Notes: generated by a model not told the origin, from the letters alone. A stretch of 64,000 nt of DNA from Theobroma cacao (GCF_000208745.1 NC_030858.1:28501016-28565015), one strand, 5' to 3'; positions 12,201 to 25,622 are shown, counted from the stretch's first letter. A program made the numbers and translations.

Positions 12201-13281
12201 TTTCTTTTAACTGAAATGTAAATGATGGTTATGAGTTGTAAGCCTCAATATCGGGAAAGCACTGTGAACTATGTGGACTAAACACAATGCCTGTTTCATC
12301 TTTGTATATAGGGAATGTTCTTATCTTTTTCTATTTGTTTGTTGTCTAAAATAATTTGTCTATAGGTCTGAATATAATTTACACTTTTTTTTTTAACAAT
12401 TATAATTTACACTGTTGTAGTTCATGGTGAATTTAGATGCCTTGCTTGCAAGATTTTGTTCTTTATAAATGTCACGATATCTGACTTTGTTGATTTTTCA
12501 CTTTTCTTGCACCACAGCTTATCTGTTCCCAAGCAACTTAAGTCCTGAAATTCTTGAGGGCTTGTTAGGATCAGGTTTGTAATCCCATCGATTGCTCAGA
12601 TCTGATCTGATTGGGGAAAAAAACCAATGTAGAATCTAGCTTCTTCCCTGTTATAATCTTGTGACAATTTGTTACTCTGAATTATGTTAAATTTCAGTTG
12701 GTGGGGTGATGGCGTTCCTAACATTGCATGAAATGCTGCCATTGGCATTTGATTATGCGGGCCAGAAGCAAGCTGTCAAGGCTGTTTTCTTGGGAATGGC
12801 TTTCATGTCTGCAAGGTAATAAAATTCATGGCAAAGTGTACGCTGTTTCAGAAAACAGTTCAAAAGCTTCTTGTTTTCATTGCTTAGCTCATATGCACAT
12901 GCAATTCAAATTGTCGTTCAAATTCTGGTTTTCACAAGGAGAGATTAAAATCACGCAAAGCGTGTTTTTTAACTCATATGTTGAAAAAAACTATAACTAC
13001 TTGCCTCATGGGGAAAGGGATTATTAATGCAAGCAAGCACATGATAACCGCAATAGCCAGGCAAATAACTTTAGCAGAACTATGTAGTAAATTGTACTTG
13101 TATAAATTCCTATGGGTTTATTTTGCTGGTTAGTTTCCAATCACATTTCACTAATTTGCATTTTCCTGTTTATTATTATTATTTTTTTCTCATGAACAAA
13201 TCTTTTACATATCTCTGCTATGGTTTTGCCTGCAGCCTATACTTTCTTGAGCTAAGCTTACCTGAGGAGATGAGCTTGTAG
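6277..13281 (+). CDS. ZTP29: Zinc transporter ZTP29 (ZIP family)
   Basis: Twelve exons join in frame with GT-AG introns: 6277-6340, 7355-7413, 8189-8281, 8388-8477, 8604-8685, 9460-9515, 10297-10353, 10931-10971, 11983-12050, 12518-12574, 12698-12815, 13236-13281. The 831-nt CDS encodes 276 residues, matching my recollection of Arabidopsis ZTP29. The protein is an integral membrane Zn2+ transporter of the ZIP family, GufA/ZupT-like branch, reported in plants at the endoplasmic reticulum and linked to salt stress. Seen motifs: HNFPEG at residues 134-139 and HNIPEG at 163-168, the paired metal-binding helices; E196 in the next helix; DLAHN at 55-59. The loop at about 93-119 is lysine-rich with one His, not the His-rich loop of many ZIPs. 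The start ATG sits in ttttccATGG and begins the hydrophobic first helix. The gene looks intact. Confidence 0.95.
6479..6511. repeat. GT microsatellite in ZTP29 intron 1
   Basis: A run of GT dinucleotides, preceded by GCGC and followed by GAGAGTGTG, lies in the first intron. It is a likely length polymorphism. Confidence 0.8.
9163..9385 (+). repeat. Three tandem ~74-bp repeats in ZTP29 intron 5
   Basis: Units start at 9163, 9237 and 9312, each with 'aacttg-ttgctc-aatatt', then 'ataaagttt', 'atttgtattaat' and 'aagggat', ending in 'atctaaaa'. Unit lengths are 74, 75 and about 74 bases. The array lies wholly between exons 5 and 6 of ZTP29. The copies differ at roughly one base in seven, so the duplication is not recent. 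Confidence 0.85.
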
Positions 13282-13502
13282 CTTCTTTCCCTGAAACAAT
13301 CAACAAAGTGTTGTAAATTCCAAAATCATGGTGTCTGCTTTTGCTTTTGATAGTGATGGCTTTCTCTGAGTGTTAGCAAAATGCTGAGAAGACTTACTTT
13401 GGATCGATCTTGAGAAAAAGGATGAAGACGTCAGTATGTAATGTACAAAATTTCAATTTATTTCTTTAACGAAATGAAAATTGAAAAGGAATAGAAGGGG
13501 AA

Positions 13503-13508
13503 AATAAA
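13503..13508 (+). terminator. Candidate poly(A) signal of ZTP29
   Basis: AATAAA lies about 220 bases after the ZTP29 stop codon in T-rich 3' flank, a usual distance for a plant 3' UTR. Plant signals are loose, so nearby sites may be used as well. Confidence 0.4.
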
Positions 13509-15675
13509 TTTATGGAGCTTGTATTTTAAAACTGTGCTGGCTAAACCTTGTTTATTTTGTCAACAAACGGAAAATCAGCAATCTGGAATCTTCTTTTTTA
13601 TGGATCATGCATCTCCAATACATCTAGCTGGTGCATCTCTGTTCTTTTTCTGGTCTATTTGTTTGTTGTCTTTTCTTAGGTAATAGTTTGAAGTTCCTGT
13701 GCCAAAAATATTGAAGACTACATTTATCAAGCTGCCTGGGATGTTAGGTATGGTTCTTTATGGGTGCTCAGGAAGTCAGGTTGTATAATTCTGGTAGACT
13801 TTTCGTGCACTGATGCCACCAGAAACATTTAAAACACTCTGGGTTTACAGCTCGATTAATCACCCAAACATTTATCATTGTTCCCTGGGAGTCCCACCTC
13901 GAGGACTGGCTGACTTGCCAAATTCTCTACCAGCAGTGAAAGAGATGAGAACCATTCAGCCAAAATTAAGATGATGGTAATTACAAATCCTTTTGTTGAT
14001 AACGAGCTTGTGCATAAGCCAATTTATGTGGAAAATGAAATGAAGCCATCAATTTCTCTGTAATTCTACACGTTAGAAATGGAAATAGAAATCACGTGCT
14101 AGACAGCTGAAAGCTTTTGTTTGCCTTGCCATGTTAGATACGCAAGAAAGATAACAGCTAGAGAGAGGGAAATAAAGCTAGAGAATAACACATTCCACCC
14201 CACCTCATAATTCCCCTTTACCCTGGAAGAGAAGGAAAAAAGTATATTGGTCCGGCATGCAATTCCATGACATGATCCTGAGAGAATGAAGTATATAAAT
14301 TCTAAACGTGTCACCAAGGAGTACTCAAAATTTGACCTTAAAGTCCATTTTCCCCCTCATCTTCATCCTTGTCACCTGAGTCTGTTTCTTTCTTTCTTCG
14401 TTTTATTTTCTCTATTTTTACATTTCTTTCTTTGCATGACTTCCAGTTGGAACATCATTGTATTTTCTTGGAACTACGAGTCCTGAAACAAGTCTCATGG
14501 GAAACAAAAATCTCGTCGAGAGATTCGTGGGATCAAAGCTGTCTAGTCCGATCTTTCCTTTTGTAGGAAAAAGCAAGCTTTTGATTGGATTTGACAAAGT
14601 TTAATATAAGAGGTGCAAACGATAGAGGGAAAGGAGCAACCTTAAATTCTTAAAGCAAAAGTGGAGAAAAAGTATTTCATCGTGAGCTAAAGGTAAAAAG
14701 AAAATTATTGGGAACAGCAACTTGTTAGATAGACCTACAGATACTGGTTTAATTCAATCATTTGATTGCCGTGTCAATGTATGGAAAATGTTATTAAGTA
14801 ATTCTTTTTGAACTGTCTGTAGTGATCGCTAACTATGATATTATTATCATTCATTGTTATTTTCTTTAATTAAAAAAGAAACAACACACTCAAGTATTTC
14901 TATAGTCTATATATACACCACTTTAGGGTTCATAAAAAACATTATTTATTCTCTATGTTTTTTTTTCTAAATATTCTTTATTTTCTCCATTTTTTTGAAC
15001 CACTTTATTTACTTTATTTTCTCCATTAAATATATATAGTTCAACATGTATTTTTTAAAATAATTAATGTTTACTTTTTGTATTGCAAGCGAACGATTTG
15101 AGATCAACGCAACTCTAGATTCACCTTTCATTTAGAATTTTTTTTTTTCTAAATCAAAAGATGTATACATTATCAAGGGGCATCCTCGTCCTTTTCAAAT
15201 GTTGCAAGAACAAAAGGTGCAACATCAAAAGCTAACACATTAGTACCCCCAACACTAGAACAAAAACATAGAGGTAAGCACAACCTCTACCCCAACAACA
15301 TGAGGAATCAGAATGAAAAAACTAGAACATGATACTAGAATACACTTGTCATGGTAATAAATAATAGATGTAAAGGCCCTTGGACACTATAAAGGGGGTT
15401 CTTGAAATTAGGAGAGGAAGTATTGTAAATAAGTAAAAAGATGCACCATAGGCGACGGAGAGGAAGATTAAAGTGGTTCCTGAAGTACCGAGTGTCATGG
15501 TAGGTAAAAGAGAGTAAGAAAAGAATTAGGGAGTAGAAGAAAATTAGAGAGAGAAGCTCAAGAGGAAAATCTATTAGCTCGAGGTGGAAGCCAAATCCTC
15601 GAATGACGTGTGAAGACTGTATATATTGTGCCAAAAGTGGTGGTTACAAGAAAAGACTTTAATGCACATAATGAA
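13509..15675. other. ZTP29 3' flank and spacer, no gene seen
   Basis: I see no coding gene. At 14930-15030 the phrase 'ctttattttctccat' is repeated in a T-rich region. At 15389-15396 ACTATAAAGGGGG followed by purine-rich sequence looks like the core promoter of a plant LTR or a lone promoter, but I cannot find LTR ends around it. The CACTA remnant begins near 15676. Confidence 0.4.
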
Positions 15676-15918
15676 TGACATTATTAAGAATTTCGTTGGT
15701 AATCATTAACTTTTTACAATTTTTTTATTTTGAATTTCCTGCATTGAATAATAATAATAATATTAATATAATAAATATAATAATTTTGTTTGAAAAATTA
15801 CTCCAAATGTACTACATAATGGAAAAAAACATACCTAATATTTTAAAATTAAAAAAAATGTTATCTCAAAGTCAATGAAAATGTTAATATAAGGAATCTA
15901 TAGCACAACGGAAAGGAA

Positions 15919-17690
15919 TTAAGATTGTCCACCGGCCAAATCATTAGGAAAGGGATATTGCTGTTGTGACTGAGGATGCGACTGTTGTGATGATGATGAC
16001 CCGTCAACTGGATTTGGAAGCCTATCAAAGATAACCTTCATGATGGACTTAATATCATGCACGTCAGTCTTCAACTTCTTCACAGCCCTCAAGTTTAAAT
16101 GATGAAACTTGTGAAGTAGCAGCAGAAGGCATCGAATCATAGGCAGACTTAGATGTCGCAGCTAGAGCAAATAGTGTAGCAGGTCGCATCCTGGTGCTAA
16201 ACTCGAAGACGTGGGCTCGAGTGGTTTACGACCCTCTAATTGCCTCAAATCACGCTACTAGATCAAACTTTGGTTAGGATGATGGATCATCACTATACAT
16301 CTACAATATAGCAAATGTATAGCATTCCTACAAATAGAAAAGAAAATGACATTATATATTAATGAAATTGATAAGTAACATGTACACATATTCAATAATA
16401 TAATTACAATAAATTGACTCATTTTTATTACTTATAGTAACAATCTTCAACTTGTTGTCAACAAACTCTCCAGTACCTTTTTGTCAATTATGAGCACGCT
16501 CGAAAACCTTGGAGAATATCGCTAGTCTTTACAGCATCTCAAACTGCAATCACAATAAAAAAAAACACTTAATCGCCAATATGCATGTTTTTGCAATCTT
16601 CAACAACACAATGGCAACATGTTTTAAAATCGTAAAACAACGACAACACATAACATACTCCGAAGAAAAACAAACACATCATTAAAACATATGCATGGCT
16701 TCGCTTTGCAGTTGTCAACAACACAACGACAACATCAAAATGCTCACATTATTGACTTTACGAGTTAAGAACATGTTTTCTTCTAATGTAAAGCAAAGGT
16801 AAAAAACCCCTATGTGCTTTGCTATGCTACCATCCTTCTCTATTAGGCAGTTTTGCTTGGCTTTTACAGATCGATGCTGCCAATCCGATGTGGCCCACAC
16901 ATTATCAACTAGTTGATCCTAAACCTCTACAATGATCCAAGGGTGTGCCTTCCTTTTAGTCAAAAGGATATCATGGCGAGTGCCCACGTCCCTTTTGGCT
17001 TTCTCGTGTTCGTTTGCTAACAGATCCTTTAATTGGTTTTTGTAAATCTTCTCCCATATGTTGCAGAACATCGAAGCATCAGTATCAGCCCATGTAAAAA
17101 GCCCTTACATTAAAAATAAATCTTTATATTAGTATTGTTAGAGGAAACCTTGATAAATATACAATAACAATACGACACCTCAAATTTATGCCACATGGCA
17201 TCTTTCACAACGGTAGGAATCAGCCTCTATGTAGGCTAGGGCTCACTAAAGTGACTATTGATTATTCTCATGATGGTTGGAGTCACTCCAGTCTCCACAA
17301 AAGTACTACAAAATCAGTACACCTTTATTAAAACACATTAATGAAATTACTACATATAATGAAATAAGCTAATAACTGTAAATTACCTCTCTCTGATAGG
17401 ATGCAAAAGAATTCGTCGGTCTAGATTGGTAGGACTAGGCAAGCCTACACTAGGCCCTCGGCCCCTAGACTGTGATACAGAGTTTGACGCATCTACGGTG
17501 GTAGTCATAGTTGGTGGTATTTCTTCTAGATGGAATGGAGTAGTCGCCGGTGTGGACATATGAGTGGACATCGATAGTATCGATGATTGAGGTGGCATCG
17601 AAGGTCACACAACTGGTGGTGAAGACTGAGGAGGTGGAATCGAAGGTTGCATATCTGAATTACCTACGCCATTTGACCATGCTCGAAGGC
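15919..17690 (-). pseudogene. CACTA second ORF (tnpA / Ptta-En-Spm plant transposase)
   Basis: On the - strand, fragments in several frames match the second gene of plant CACTA elements: a Pro/Ser/Thr-rich N-terminal part (17383-17690, with DASNSVSQSRGRGPSVGLP), a central part with 'NVWATSDWQHRSVKAKQNCL' near 16830-16900, and an intact C-terminus at 15919-16140 ending LKTDVHDIKSIMKVIF and a Gln/Ser-rich tail. The protein binds the subterminal repeats and helps assemble the transposition complex. Many stops separate the parts, and introns may account for some gaps. The same block occurs in element B at 31965-33770, which supports the order. Confidence 0.65.
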
Positions 17691-17953
17691 CAGTAGTAGT
17701 TTTGCATTTAATCAAGACTATGCAAAAATCTGTCATCACATTATTGACTAACCATTGTTATGAACTAACAATAGATGTCATGCATAATCATTAATATTAA
17801 ATATTGCCAATAAATGTAATTTCACAATCATAAGAGAGATGTTAATAATGGTTGATGTTGAAACAAAATGACATATATAAATAAATCAGCATAAAAAAGT
17901 ACATCATGTCAACATCTTTAAATCTGTTGAATATAAAAAGAAACCATCAACCA

Positions 17954-20900
17954 TCAATCATCATCTGAACATACAAACTCATTTTCATTGTTCTCATCTT
18001 CAGGATCATCGTTTTCATTATCATCATCTTTTTCTGCATCTTTTTCTGTCTCTTTGTCTTCTCATTCAACTCTTTCATCGTCATCATCTTTTTCATTATG
18101 TTCGACCTCAACAAACGTATTAACTTCTTCATATTCACTACTAACAAGAATTGTATTGCTATCAAGGTCGTTTAAAGGATCATCAAATCGTGTATTGATA
18201 TTGTCTTCATCTTCTTGATACACCACTTCATTATTAGGATTTCAAATCGACTCCGAGCCTTCGTTTTGAACACTACCCACCAATCATGTCAATTTATTTT
18301 GTTTGATGGGTATGGACTATAGTAAACTTGAGTAGCTTGTTCAGCTCAAACAAAAGGCTCATTACTAGCAAGAATTGAGTTGTGTCTAATTTTGACCAAC
18401 CCACGAACAAGATCAACTCTAAGACTTTTTTTGATATCAAACCAATAACATTTGACAAAACTACTTAATTGTTTACACCAAAGTATTCTAACTCAACGAT
18501 ATCGACCAATAGACTGTAAAAGTCAAGATCGTAATCATTATAACAACTTTTTTTTTATACAAGTACTACTATTCATTGTGGAATGATTTTCTCCATATTC
18601 TAATGTATGGAACTTGTATCCATTCACACTATAACCTTTGCAACACATCATCATACGACCAAGATCATGAGACATGTCGACCAATTGAGAATCAATTTGG
18701 TTCGCATGTTGGGCCATTTACGAGAAAGTGACATGTCATGTAATTATTTTAAGTGTTATTTTAACACTTACAATTAGATTGATGAATGATAACTTGCATA
18801 TTGTTTAAACCAATTTTGAAAGGTTGCATCACTGATTTTCTCTAATTCCTTGTTGGAAAATACCATATCGTTTTTTTTTCACCATATCATCGAACATCCT
18901 AGACATAAAATGGAACATATAGTGAAATAATACCATTAACTTTTCATAATTTTCTAAACTCGTAATCGACTTAAAGTTACTCAATGTATAGTAATATCTC
19001 TTTGCAATTCATAAGTACATATAGTTCTACAGCATATAACTCATCCTCCTTTAGGTATCGTTGTTTCTCTAATGAACCTAAAGGTCAACCAACATGGGTG
19101 AAAATCGAATGATGACCAAATGCATCAAAGTCTCTACCATTATCATTTCATGGGACTCGATTCATTCTTGTTGGGATTGTAGGTTTGAAGTACATCAAGC
19201 AAAACGTTGATATTTCCTCGATGAGATATGTTTCACAAATGGATCCTTTCACAAATGCTTGATTATGAATTTTTTTTAGATGATGCAAGAACCTAAAAAT
19301 CAACATGATTGTTAGATTCTCATATTAGCCGTAAAATAATAAGTAAATTACATGTGTGGCTCCCAATACCTCTCATATGGATACATCCATGGATAATGGA
19401 CCGGTCTTCCAACCGTAGCTTCGTATGCAAAGTGGATCAGCAAATGTTCCATTAAGTTGAAAAACCCAAGGGGAAAAATCTTCTCCAATTTGCATATGGT
19501 TTTTACGATTTTTCCTTCCCATGCAGTGATATGATCAAGTTGTAGTTCAATTGCATAAATATCACAAAAGAAATGTGAGATCGCAACAATTACACTCCAA
19601 ATAGCATGATGAACCATATCATGAAATGCAATTGGGCGTAAACACTACATGAAAATGTGACAATTATGACTTTTCATCCCATAAAATTTTCACTCTTGCT
19701 CATTCACACAATTCTTTAGTCAAAGTGTAGAAGGCATTACACTCAATATGCATCACATCCAAGTTATGATGAATGAGATTTGTATTCCAATATGGTAACT
19801 CCTAAAAAATGCTTTTCTTCATCCAATTATGGGTTTGACCAAAACCTAGTAGCTTATGGTCACCAACCTTTGCTCCACACGTGATATTAGGAATTGTATC
19901 CAGTTGTTCCAAAATCTTAACACTAGATAAATGAGGAATTGAAAGGTCCTTTGTAACACTTTTTTTAAATTTATCTCTTTGGTGACGAAATGGATGATCC
20001 ATTGGTAAGAATTGTCTATGACAATCAAAGAAACAAGGCTTTTTCCCATACTGCAAGATGAAACTTTTCCCATGTTTCATGCAATACGAACATGATAAAT
20101 GTTCGTAAGCGCTCCGCCCAGACAACATACCATATGTAGGGAAGTCATCAATCATCCATAAGAGTATTGCTTATAGAATAAAATTTTGTTTCGTAAAGGC
20201 ATCGTATGTGACAACACCTTTATCCCACAGAACTTTTAACTCATCTATCAAAGGTCGTAAGAAAACATCTATATTTTGTCCAAGACTTCTGCTCCCCGAG
20301 ATGACCATATTCAGAAAGATGTATGGTTGCTTCATGCATATCCATGGAGGTAAGTTATAAACAGTGAGCATTACTAGCTAAACAGAGTACGATTTGGTTG
20401 TCACACCAAATGGACTGAAACGATCAAAATATAAACTAAGTTTGACATTGTAAAGCTCTATCGTAAAAGTTGAATCGGTTTGATTAAAGTGTTGCCAAGC
20501 CTCACCATCAACAAGATGTCTAAGCACTCCATCATTGGAATAGTGTGTAGCATACCATGTCATGTGTTCTACAGGTTTTCCAGATATATGAAGTCTTTGT
20601 AATCTAGGTATTAGTGGCAAGTATCACAAAGTCTTATAAAGAATATTCTTCACCCTTCCTCTTTTTGATTTATTCGGTTTATACCGAGGATGACCACAAC
20701 ATCAACAATAAGATAACTTGGAAGTTTCGTTATAAAATAACATGCAATTATTCTTACATGAATCAATTTTCAGATAATTGAGCCTAAGTTCCTTTAGTTG
20801 TGTCTTCATTCTATAAAAGTTCTTTGATAATGCTTCATCCGATGGCAACATCTCCTTCACTAGATGCATCACACGATTAAAGCATGTCTCACTCATGTTA

Positions 20901-21465
20901 AACTCTAACTTCACATTCAATAATTGGGACATAGCTAATAGTTTTGTGTGTTTGGTGCATCCGAACCACAAAGTTGACCCAACATCATTAAACAAAGAAA
21001 AAAATGTTGCAGCATTCGGATTTGGATCTTCATGAATATCCATTCTTTTTCATTCCCAACATTGGATTGAAAATCCGAGCGTAAAGCATGCATAACCATT
21101 TCAACATATGGATTTTCTACTTTGGCACCATACATTACTTCTTTGACATGATCATGAACAAACTGTCCTGATGATTGTCCGACATGGAATAATTCACCAT
21201 GTGAATCCCATATTGTGAATGCACTGGTAAAACCTTTATGAAATAGATACTCCCAAACCTTATCAGCAATTAAGAACTTGCTATTCATACACCGAGAGTA
21301 AAGGCATTTAATCTTATTCCCACTTACATATCTAGGTAGATCAAAGGCAAATGAAATAAATTCTTCAACATCATTCACAAATTTTGTCATAAGAAATCCA
21401 CTTGAATTCACTCGGGAATATGTCCAACTCCGATCTTGTCCTATTCTGAAAAATGAAGCAGACAT
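17954..21465 (-). pseudogene. CACTA transposase tnp2, broken
   Basis: In order from the N-terminus on the - strand: transposase-associated domain (21465-21100; DRSWTYSRVNSSGFL, then VEEFISFAFD and GNKIKC), helical region with LKELRLNYLKIDSCKNNCMLFY (20702-21043), the DDE-type Transposase_21 core (19802-20620; PLIPRLQRL, DGVLRHLVDGEAWQHF, YNLPPWICMKQPY, PLIDELKVLWDKGV, DDFPTYGMLSGRSAYEHLSC), DUF4218 (19348-19617; CKLEKIFPLGFFNLMEHLLIH), DUF4216 (about 18400-18720; VNGYKFHTLEYGENHSTMNS) and an acidic tail ending CSDDD at 17954. The enzyme cuts and joins transposon ends in the nucleus. At least five frame changes and several stops break it; the conserved order shows it was once full length. Confidence 0.85.
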
Positions 21466-21539
21466 ATGATGTCATCCATTATGAAATAATAAAAAATTAA
21501 TTTTAATTAACTACTAAAATTATTAATCTAATCAAAAGA

Positions 21540-22240
21540 ATTTAGTCACATTCATTATATATATATATATATACATATATATAATTTTTTTTACTATAAA
21601 TCAATAAAAATTATGTATATGTAGTACATCAAATTTATCATTAATATTTTTTTTAAATTTTCAAATTTATCGTTGTATATAATTTATAACCCTATATATA
21701 TAATCCATGTTCTTCTAAATCATTAAAAATTATGCATATATAGTACATCAAATTTTTTGTTAATATTTTTTTCCCATTCATAATTGTTGTTATTGTACAA
21801 CAATAAAAAATTTCGTATATATAGTACATCAAATTAATCATTATTATTTTTTTTTGTAAAAGTTTCAAATTTATCATTATANTACATCAAATTAATCATT
21901 ATTATTTTTTTTTGTAAAAGTTTCAAATTTATCATTATATAAGTTATATACATATATAAATATATAATTTTTGTTATTGTAAATCAGTATAACTTACGCA
22001 TAAATAGTACATCAAATTTATCATTATATATATACTATTACATGTATATTTTATTTATAACCTTTTTTATTATACATCAATAAAAATTTTGTATATATAG
22101 TACATCAAATTAATTTATCATTATTTTTTTTAATTTTCAAATTTTCATTATAAATAAGGTATATACTTATATATATAATTTTTGTTCTTGTAATCAATAA
22201 AAATTATGTCTATATAGAACATGAAATTTATAATGAAATT
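21540..22240. repeat. AT-rich tandem array in CACTA element A
   Basis: A core 'tatatagtacatcaaattta' with 'tcattatta' recurs near 21624, 21743, 21824, 22007, 22100 and, decayed, 22217. Units are about 80-125 bases long, separated by T-runs and TATATA. It lies between the 5' terminal repeats and the tnp2 start of element A, where CACTA elements often carry noncoding repeats. The extra copy starting at 21883 is probably an assembly artefact. Confidence 0.7.
21825..21939. repeat. 57-bp duplication flanking a single N (likely assembly join)
   Basis: The 57 bases 21825-21881 are repeated exactly at 21883-21939, with the only base between them being N at 21882. Two contig ends that overlap but were not merged would give this pattern. 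Confidence 0.8.
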
Positions 22241-23279
22241 AAAATTTGGTTACTGATTAATTTTAATCAAAATTATTATATTATAACACTTATTGCAAAA
22301 TAAATGTGACTAAATTCTTTAAGTTGGAATTATGTATATCTAACCAATACCTGTCACAAAAAATTTTGGACATTGGCAACATACATGAGTTGGGGTTAAT
22401 ACTAGGCAAATCTTTATATATAATTTATCATTATTGTGTATGTAAACTATTTTGATGAGCTAAATTTCCAATGTTAACTTTGAATTAAATTTAATGGCAA
22501 CACCATTCGCAATCCCCCACCCTTTATAGTTAATTAACAAGCAACTCCATTCTAAAAACTAACGGTTTCACAAAATAACAAAAAACACTCAACCACAATA
22601 CAAAAAAAATTATATCAACAGCTACAGCTTCTAGCTTACATACAACAACCAAACTCAATAATTAAGCAATGGCTTCTAATCAATAAACAAGCATAAATAA
22701 AAAATCTTCAACTCAATTCAGCAACGCAACCCCCCACACTCCACAATCAATTAACAAGCAATTCCGATCCATCCAACTTATGTGCTCAACTAGTTTTATA
22801 AAACAATAAAAATAACAACGTACACAATCCAAAAAATAAAGGGCAAAATTAGCAACAAGATTAATAAAAAAATTTGAAGGAATAAAAAAAGTTACCTTTC
22901 TTGTCTCGACAAGGGAAAGGGCAATTGACAAGGAAAGGTAGAGGTGGTCGGTACTGGATTCAACTCCAGATGGGGGGAGGGGTAGTCGATCTGCACAAGA
23001 TTCAAGCCCGGAGAGTGGCAGAGGTGATCGGTTGCCTATAAAAGTGGGTCGAACTAGCAAATGGGGGAAGGGCTCTTGGTCATGATAGGAGGAAAGGGAG
23101 GGGCTCTTCAGCTTGGGAGAGGCCGATACGAGTTGGGTCAACGACAGAGAGTGTCCAATTAAGGGAGGGAGCTATCTGTCGATGCTGAAGAAGGAGGGCT
23201 AGGGGTACTTGGTAGGGGAAAGGCAGATCTAAAGGAAAAAAAAAAGGAAAAAGAGAAATGCCTGTAAAGAAAACCTTAA

Positions 23280-23727
23280 CCATTTTATTTAGAATTACTG
23301 ACAAAAAATTTCATCGATAATTTTAAATACCTTATACCGAAGAAAATTCTATCAAAAAATCCATCGACAAACTCTACAAAAGGACCGATGAGTACGCCAA
23401 CTGAAATTCTATCTGTAATTTCATCGTTATATAGTGACATTGTTGTAGATGAAAATTCAGTTAGCAATTTTCGTCGATATGGTCAATGCTGACCAAAGTG
23501 TTCAGTCAGTATTTTTTTTGCCTTTCAAGTTAAATTGTCGCAAATACGTTACCAACTGATTATCGACTGAAGTATGTCTGTCGATAAATTCGATCGATAT
23601 TTGGTTGGTAATTTGTCGGTGCTATCTTGGCCTCCCTTCAATTGGTAACCCCTGAATAATCTGATACACTGATGGAGTTTTACCTACGAAATGTAATCCG
23701 TTAGTAAAACCTTATTTTCCTGTAGTG
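23280..23727 (-). repeat. Terminal inverted repeat and subterminal repeats of CACTA A
   Basis: The terminal 18 bases on the - strand are CACTACAGGAAAATAAGG. Inside, short motifs around TCGAT, CCGATGAG and CATCGA recur in both orientations down to 23280. Comparable motifs occupy 33970-34399 at the end of element B. Confidence 0.75.
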
Positions 23728-25622
23728 TTGTAAGTGTATGTCTTTGAAGCCAATCAAATTGGATTAGAGATACACTCTGTCTCTTATACTTTGGATATTT
23801 TTTTTCTTTTTATTAATAAATATTGAGATATTCACTTTCTCAATAAGTCCATGCATGTGAAATAGTTTACTATTTACTTTTTGGAGAAAGTCCTTGGATA
23901 AACTTATGCATTACAAAGAAATTGTTAAGGGTTACAATTATGAGACTTTTGTGCATCAAAACATTTATTATTATAGAGACGGGAAATCTATAATTCTCAA
24001 AGGTCAGTGCATGTTATGTTCTTCGCATTGGTGGGTAATCAATCTTTTAGATTGATAGTATAGGGTTACTTAGAACAAACATGTGGGTGCTTGTTCAAGC
24101 TAGAACAAATTCATTGAACATGACTTAACAAGAGAATTCCATTTGGTATCTCACACAAAGTGTCTATGAGGATAATTCTCTAGTGATAATTGTGTAAATA
24201 ATCCTTAGACTTGTGACACCATTATTATCTTGTATAAGGAATGTTATACTTTGATTCCGTATCTCCGAGGCCTAATCAAGGATGCCCAAAAAAGATACTG
24301 TTGGGTATAACATAAGTTATATGGTGTTATATGAATTGTCTAGAGAGAAATCATCATCCTGAATGATAAGTAATGGGAAATATCTCATAGACTAGTTAAC
24401 TTGTATTTGCTTTTATGCAAATCCTTGGCTAAGGTATAATGAGAATTCGGGAAAATTGAGTTTTCATGGAATCTTCATTGTGCAAATTTCAAGGTCAATA
24501 GCAAACATGCAAAGACATAAAGAGTAGACACTAACTATGGTTTTTACTCATTCTGAGATACATTATGGGATTAAATTACATAGATAAACTGTGTAATGAC
24601 TAGGTTGGTCAAACCACATTGACCTTTCTAATAATTAGGGCCATGAGGTTTTGCTAAACACCAATTTTGGTCTATAAGTATAGATTGATCAATTAAAGAA
24701 TTAAGGATTAATTAAATAAAGATTTGATTAATCCAATTCTAAATACAATTTATGATTACAATTATACTCATTGCCAACATAATTAGAAACCTAATAGGTC
24801 ACACACATAAGGTGAATTGTCGAAATTAATTTAAATTCAATTGGATGTGATCTAATAGATATTATAGAGGCATAATCCAATTAAGTATTGGGCTAAATCA
24901 AATATGATTTGATGGAGTATAAAGTGGAGGAGAAATCGACAAAATCCATAAAGCATGGGATTTGTGATTTCTATTGCTTGGGCAAAGAATATCATCTTAG
25001 CATGAATTAATCTCTTTAGCTTTGTTTTGGACTTGATTTAAGTGTTTTAATACAATTGGGCCTAGTTACACATAAGTCTAAAAATTATTTAAATTATATA
25101 ATTAAACAAAGATCTAATTAGGCCCAATTAGCCCAAGACATTTTCTAATTATTGTAGGACATGAGATATGTCAATTCACTCTATAAAAAAATCTTTTAGG
25201 TATCCCTTGAATGTACAAACGAGTTCTAAATTTACTTTCTCATGTGTTGAGATAAGATCACAACTAAAAGAGAGAAACACAATGGAGCTTAAAGTTAAGA
25301 GTTTGCTAGCACAAATTTTGGCTAAAAGATTCACTCACTCTTAGTGACGAGATTTCGACAAATCACTATGTGGATCACCATTAGAGGCAAGAAATTGTGC
25401 TGTTATAGTTTGATAAGTCGTAGTTGGTATACAAGAAAAGAAAAAACCAAGGAGGACTTAACTAAAGGAAAGCAAACATCAAACTTTCAAGTATATGTGG
25501 AATTCTTTCTCTTCTAATTTTTATAGATTAGTTTCAATTAAAGTGATCCATAGCTTAGGGGATGAAAAATTTTTAATATTCTGCTGTAAATGATCTGTCT
25601 TAGCACGTTTCAAATCCCCAAC
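23728..25622 (+). repeat. Long Ty1/copia-type LTR
   Basis: The block directly abuts the CACTA end and runs to CCCCAACA at 25622, the standard close of many plant copia LTRs. Its opening 'gtgtatgtctttgaagcc' and the interior 'gagatattcactttctcaataag' resemble long copia LTRs. No coding sequence is present over 1.9 kb. The CACTA element appears to have inserted at or near its left end, so the true start may be displaced and I cannot show a second LTR or a target duplication. Confidence 0.5.

Larger units (their letters stand above)
15676..23727 (-). mobile_element. CACTA (En/Spm) element A, decayed, - strand
   Basis: Class II transposon of the CACTA superfamily. The right (5') terminus is intact: reading the - strand from 23727 gives CACTACAGGAAAATAAGG, preceded in element sense by TSD-sized TTG at 23728-23730 on the + strand. 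From 23280 to 23700 lie repeated motifs such as 'atcgacaaa' and 'attggt-a-t', the subterminal repeats where CACTA transposase binds. Then come an AT-rich repeat block (21540-22240), the tnp2 remnant (17954-21465) and the tnpA-like remnant (15919-17690). The left terminus is eroded: 'ttaagaatttcgttggtaatcatt' near 15685 matches the subterminal end of element B, but no CACTA end is visible. Stops and frameshifts throughout make it non-autonomous. Confidence 0.8.

Noticed and set aside
15254..15275. CACTAGAACAAAAAC as a possible left terminus of CACTA element A
   Set aside because: The flanking bases do not match the TTG on the right side, the similarity to the known end is short, and subterminal repeats are missing between it and 15676.
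15335..15634. 99-residue - strand open frame
   Set aside because: Hydrophobic low-complexity product; the other strand looks like LTR promoter sequence.
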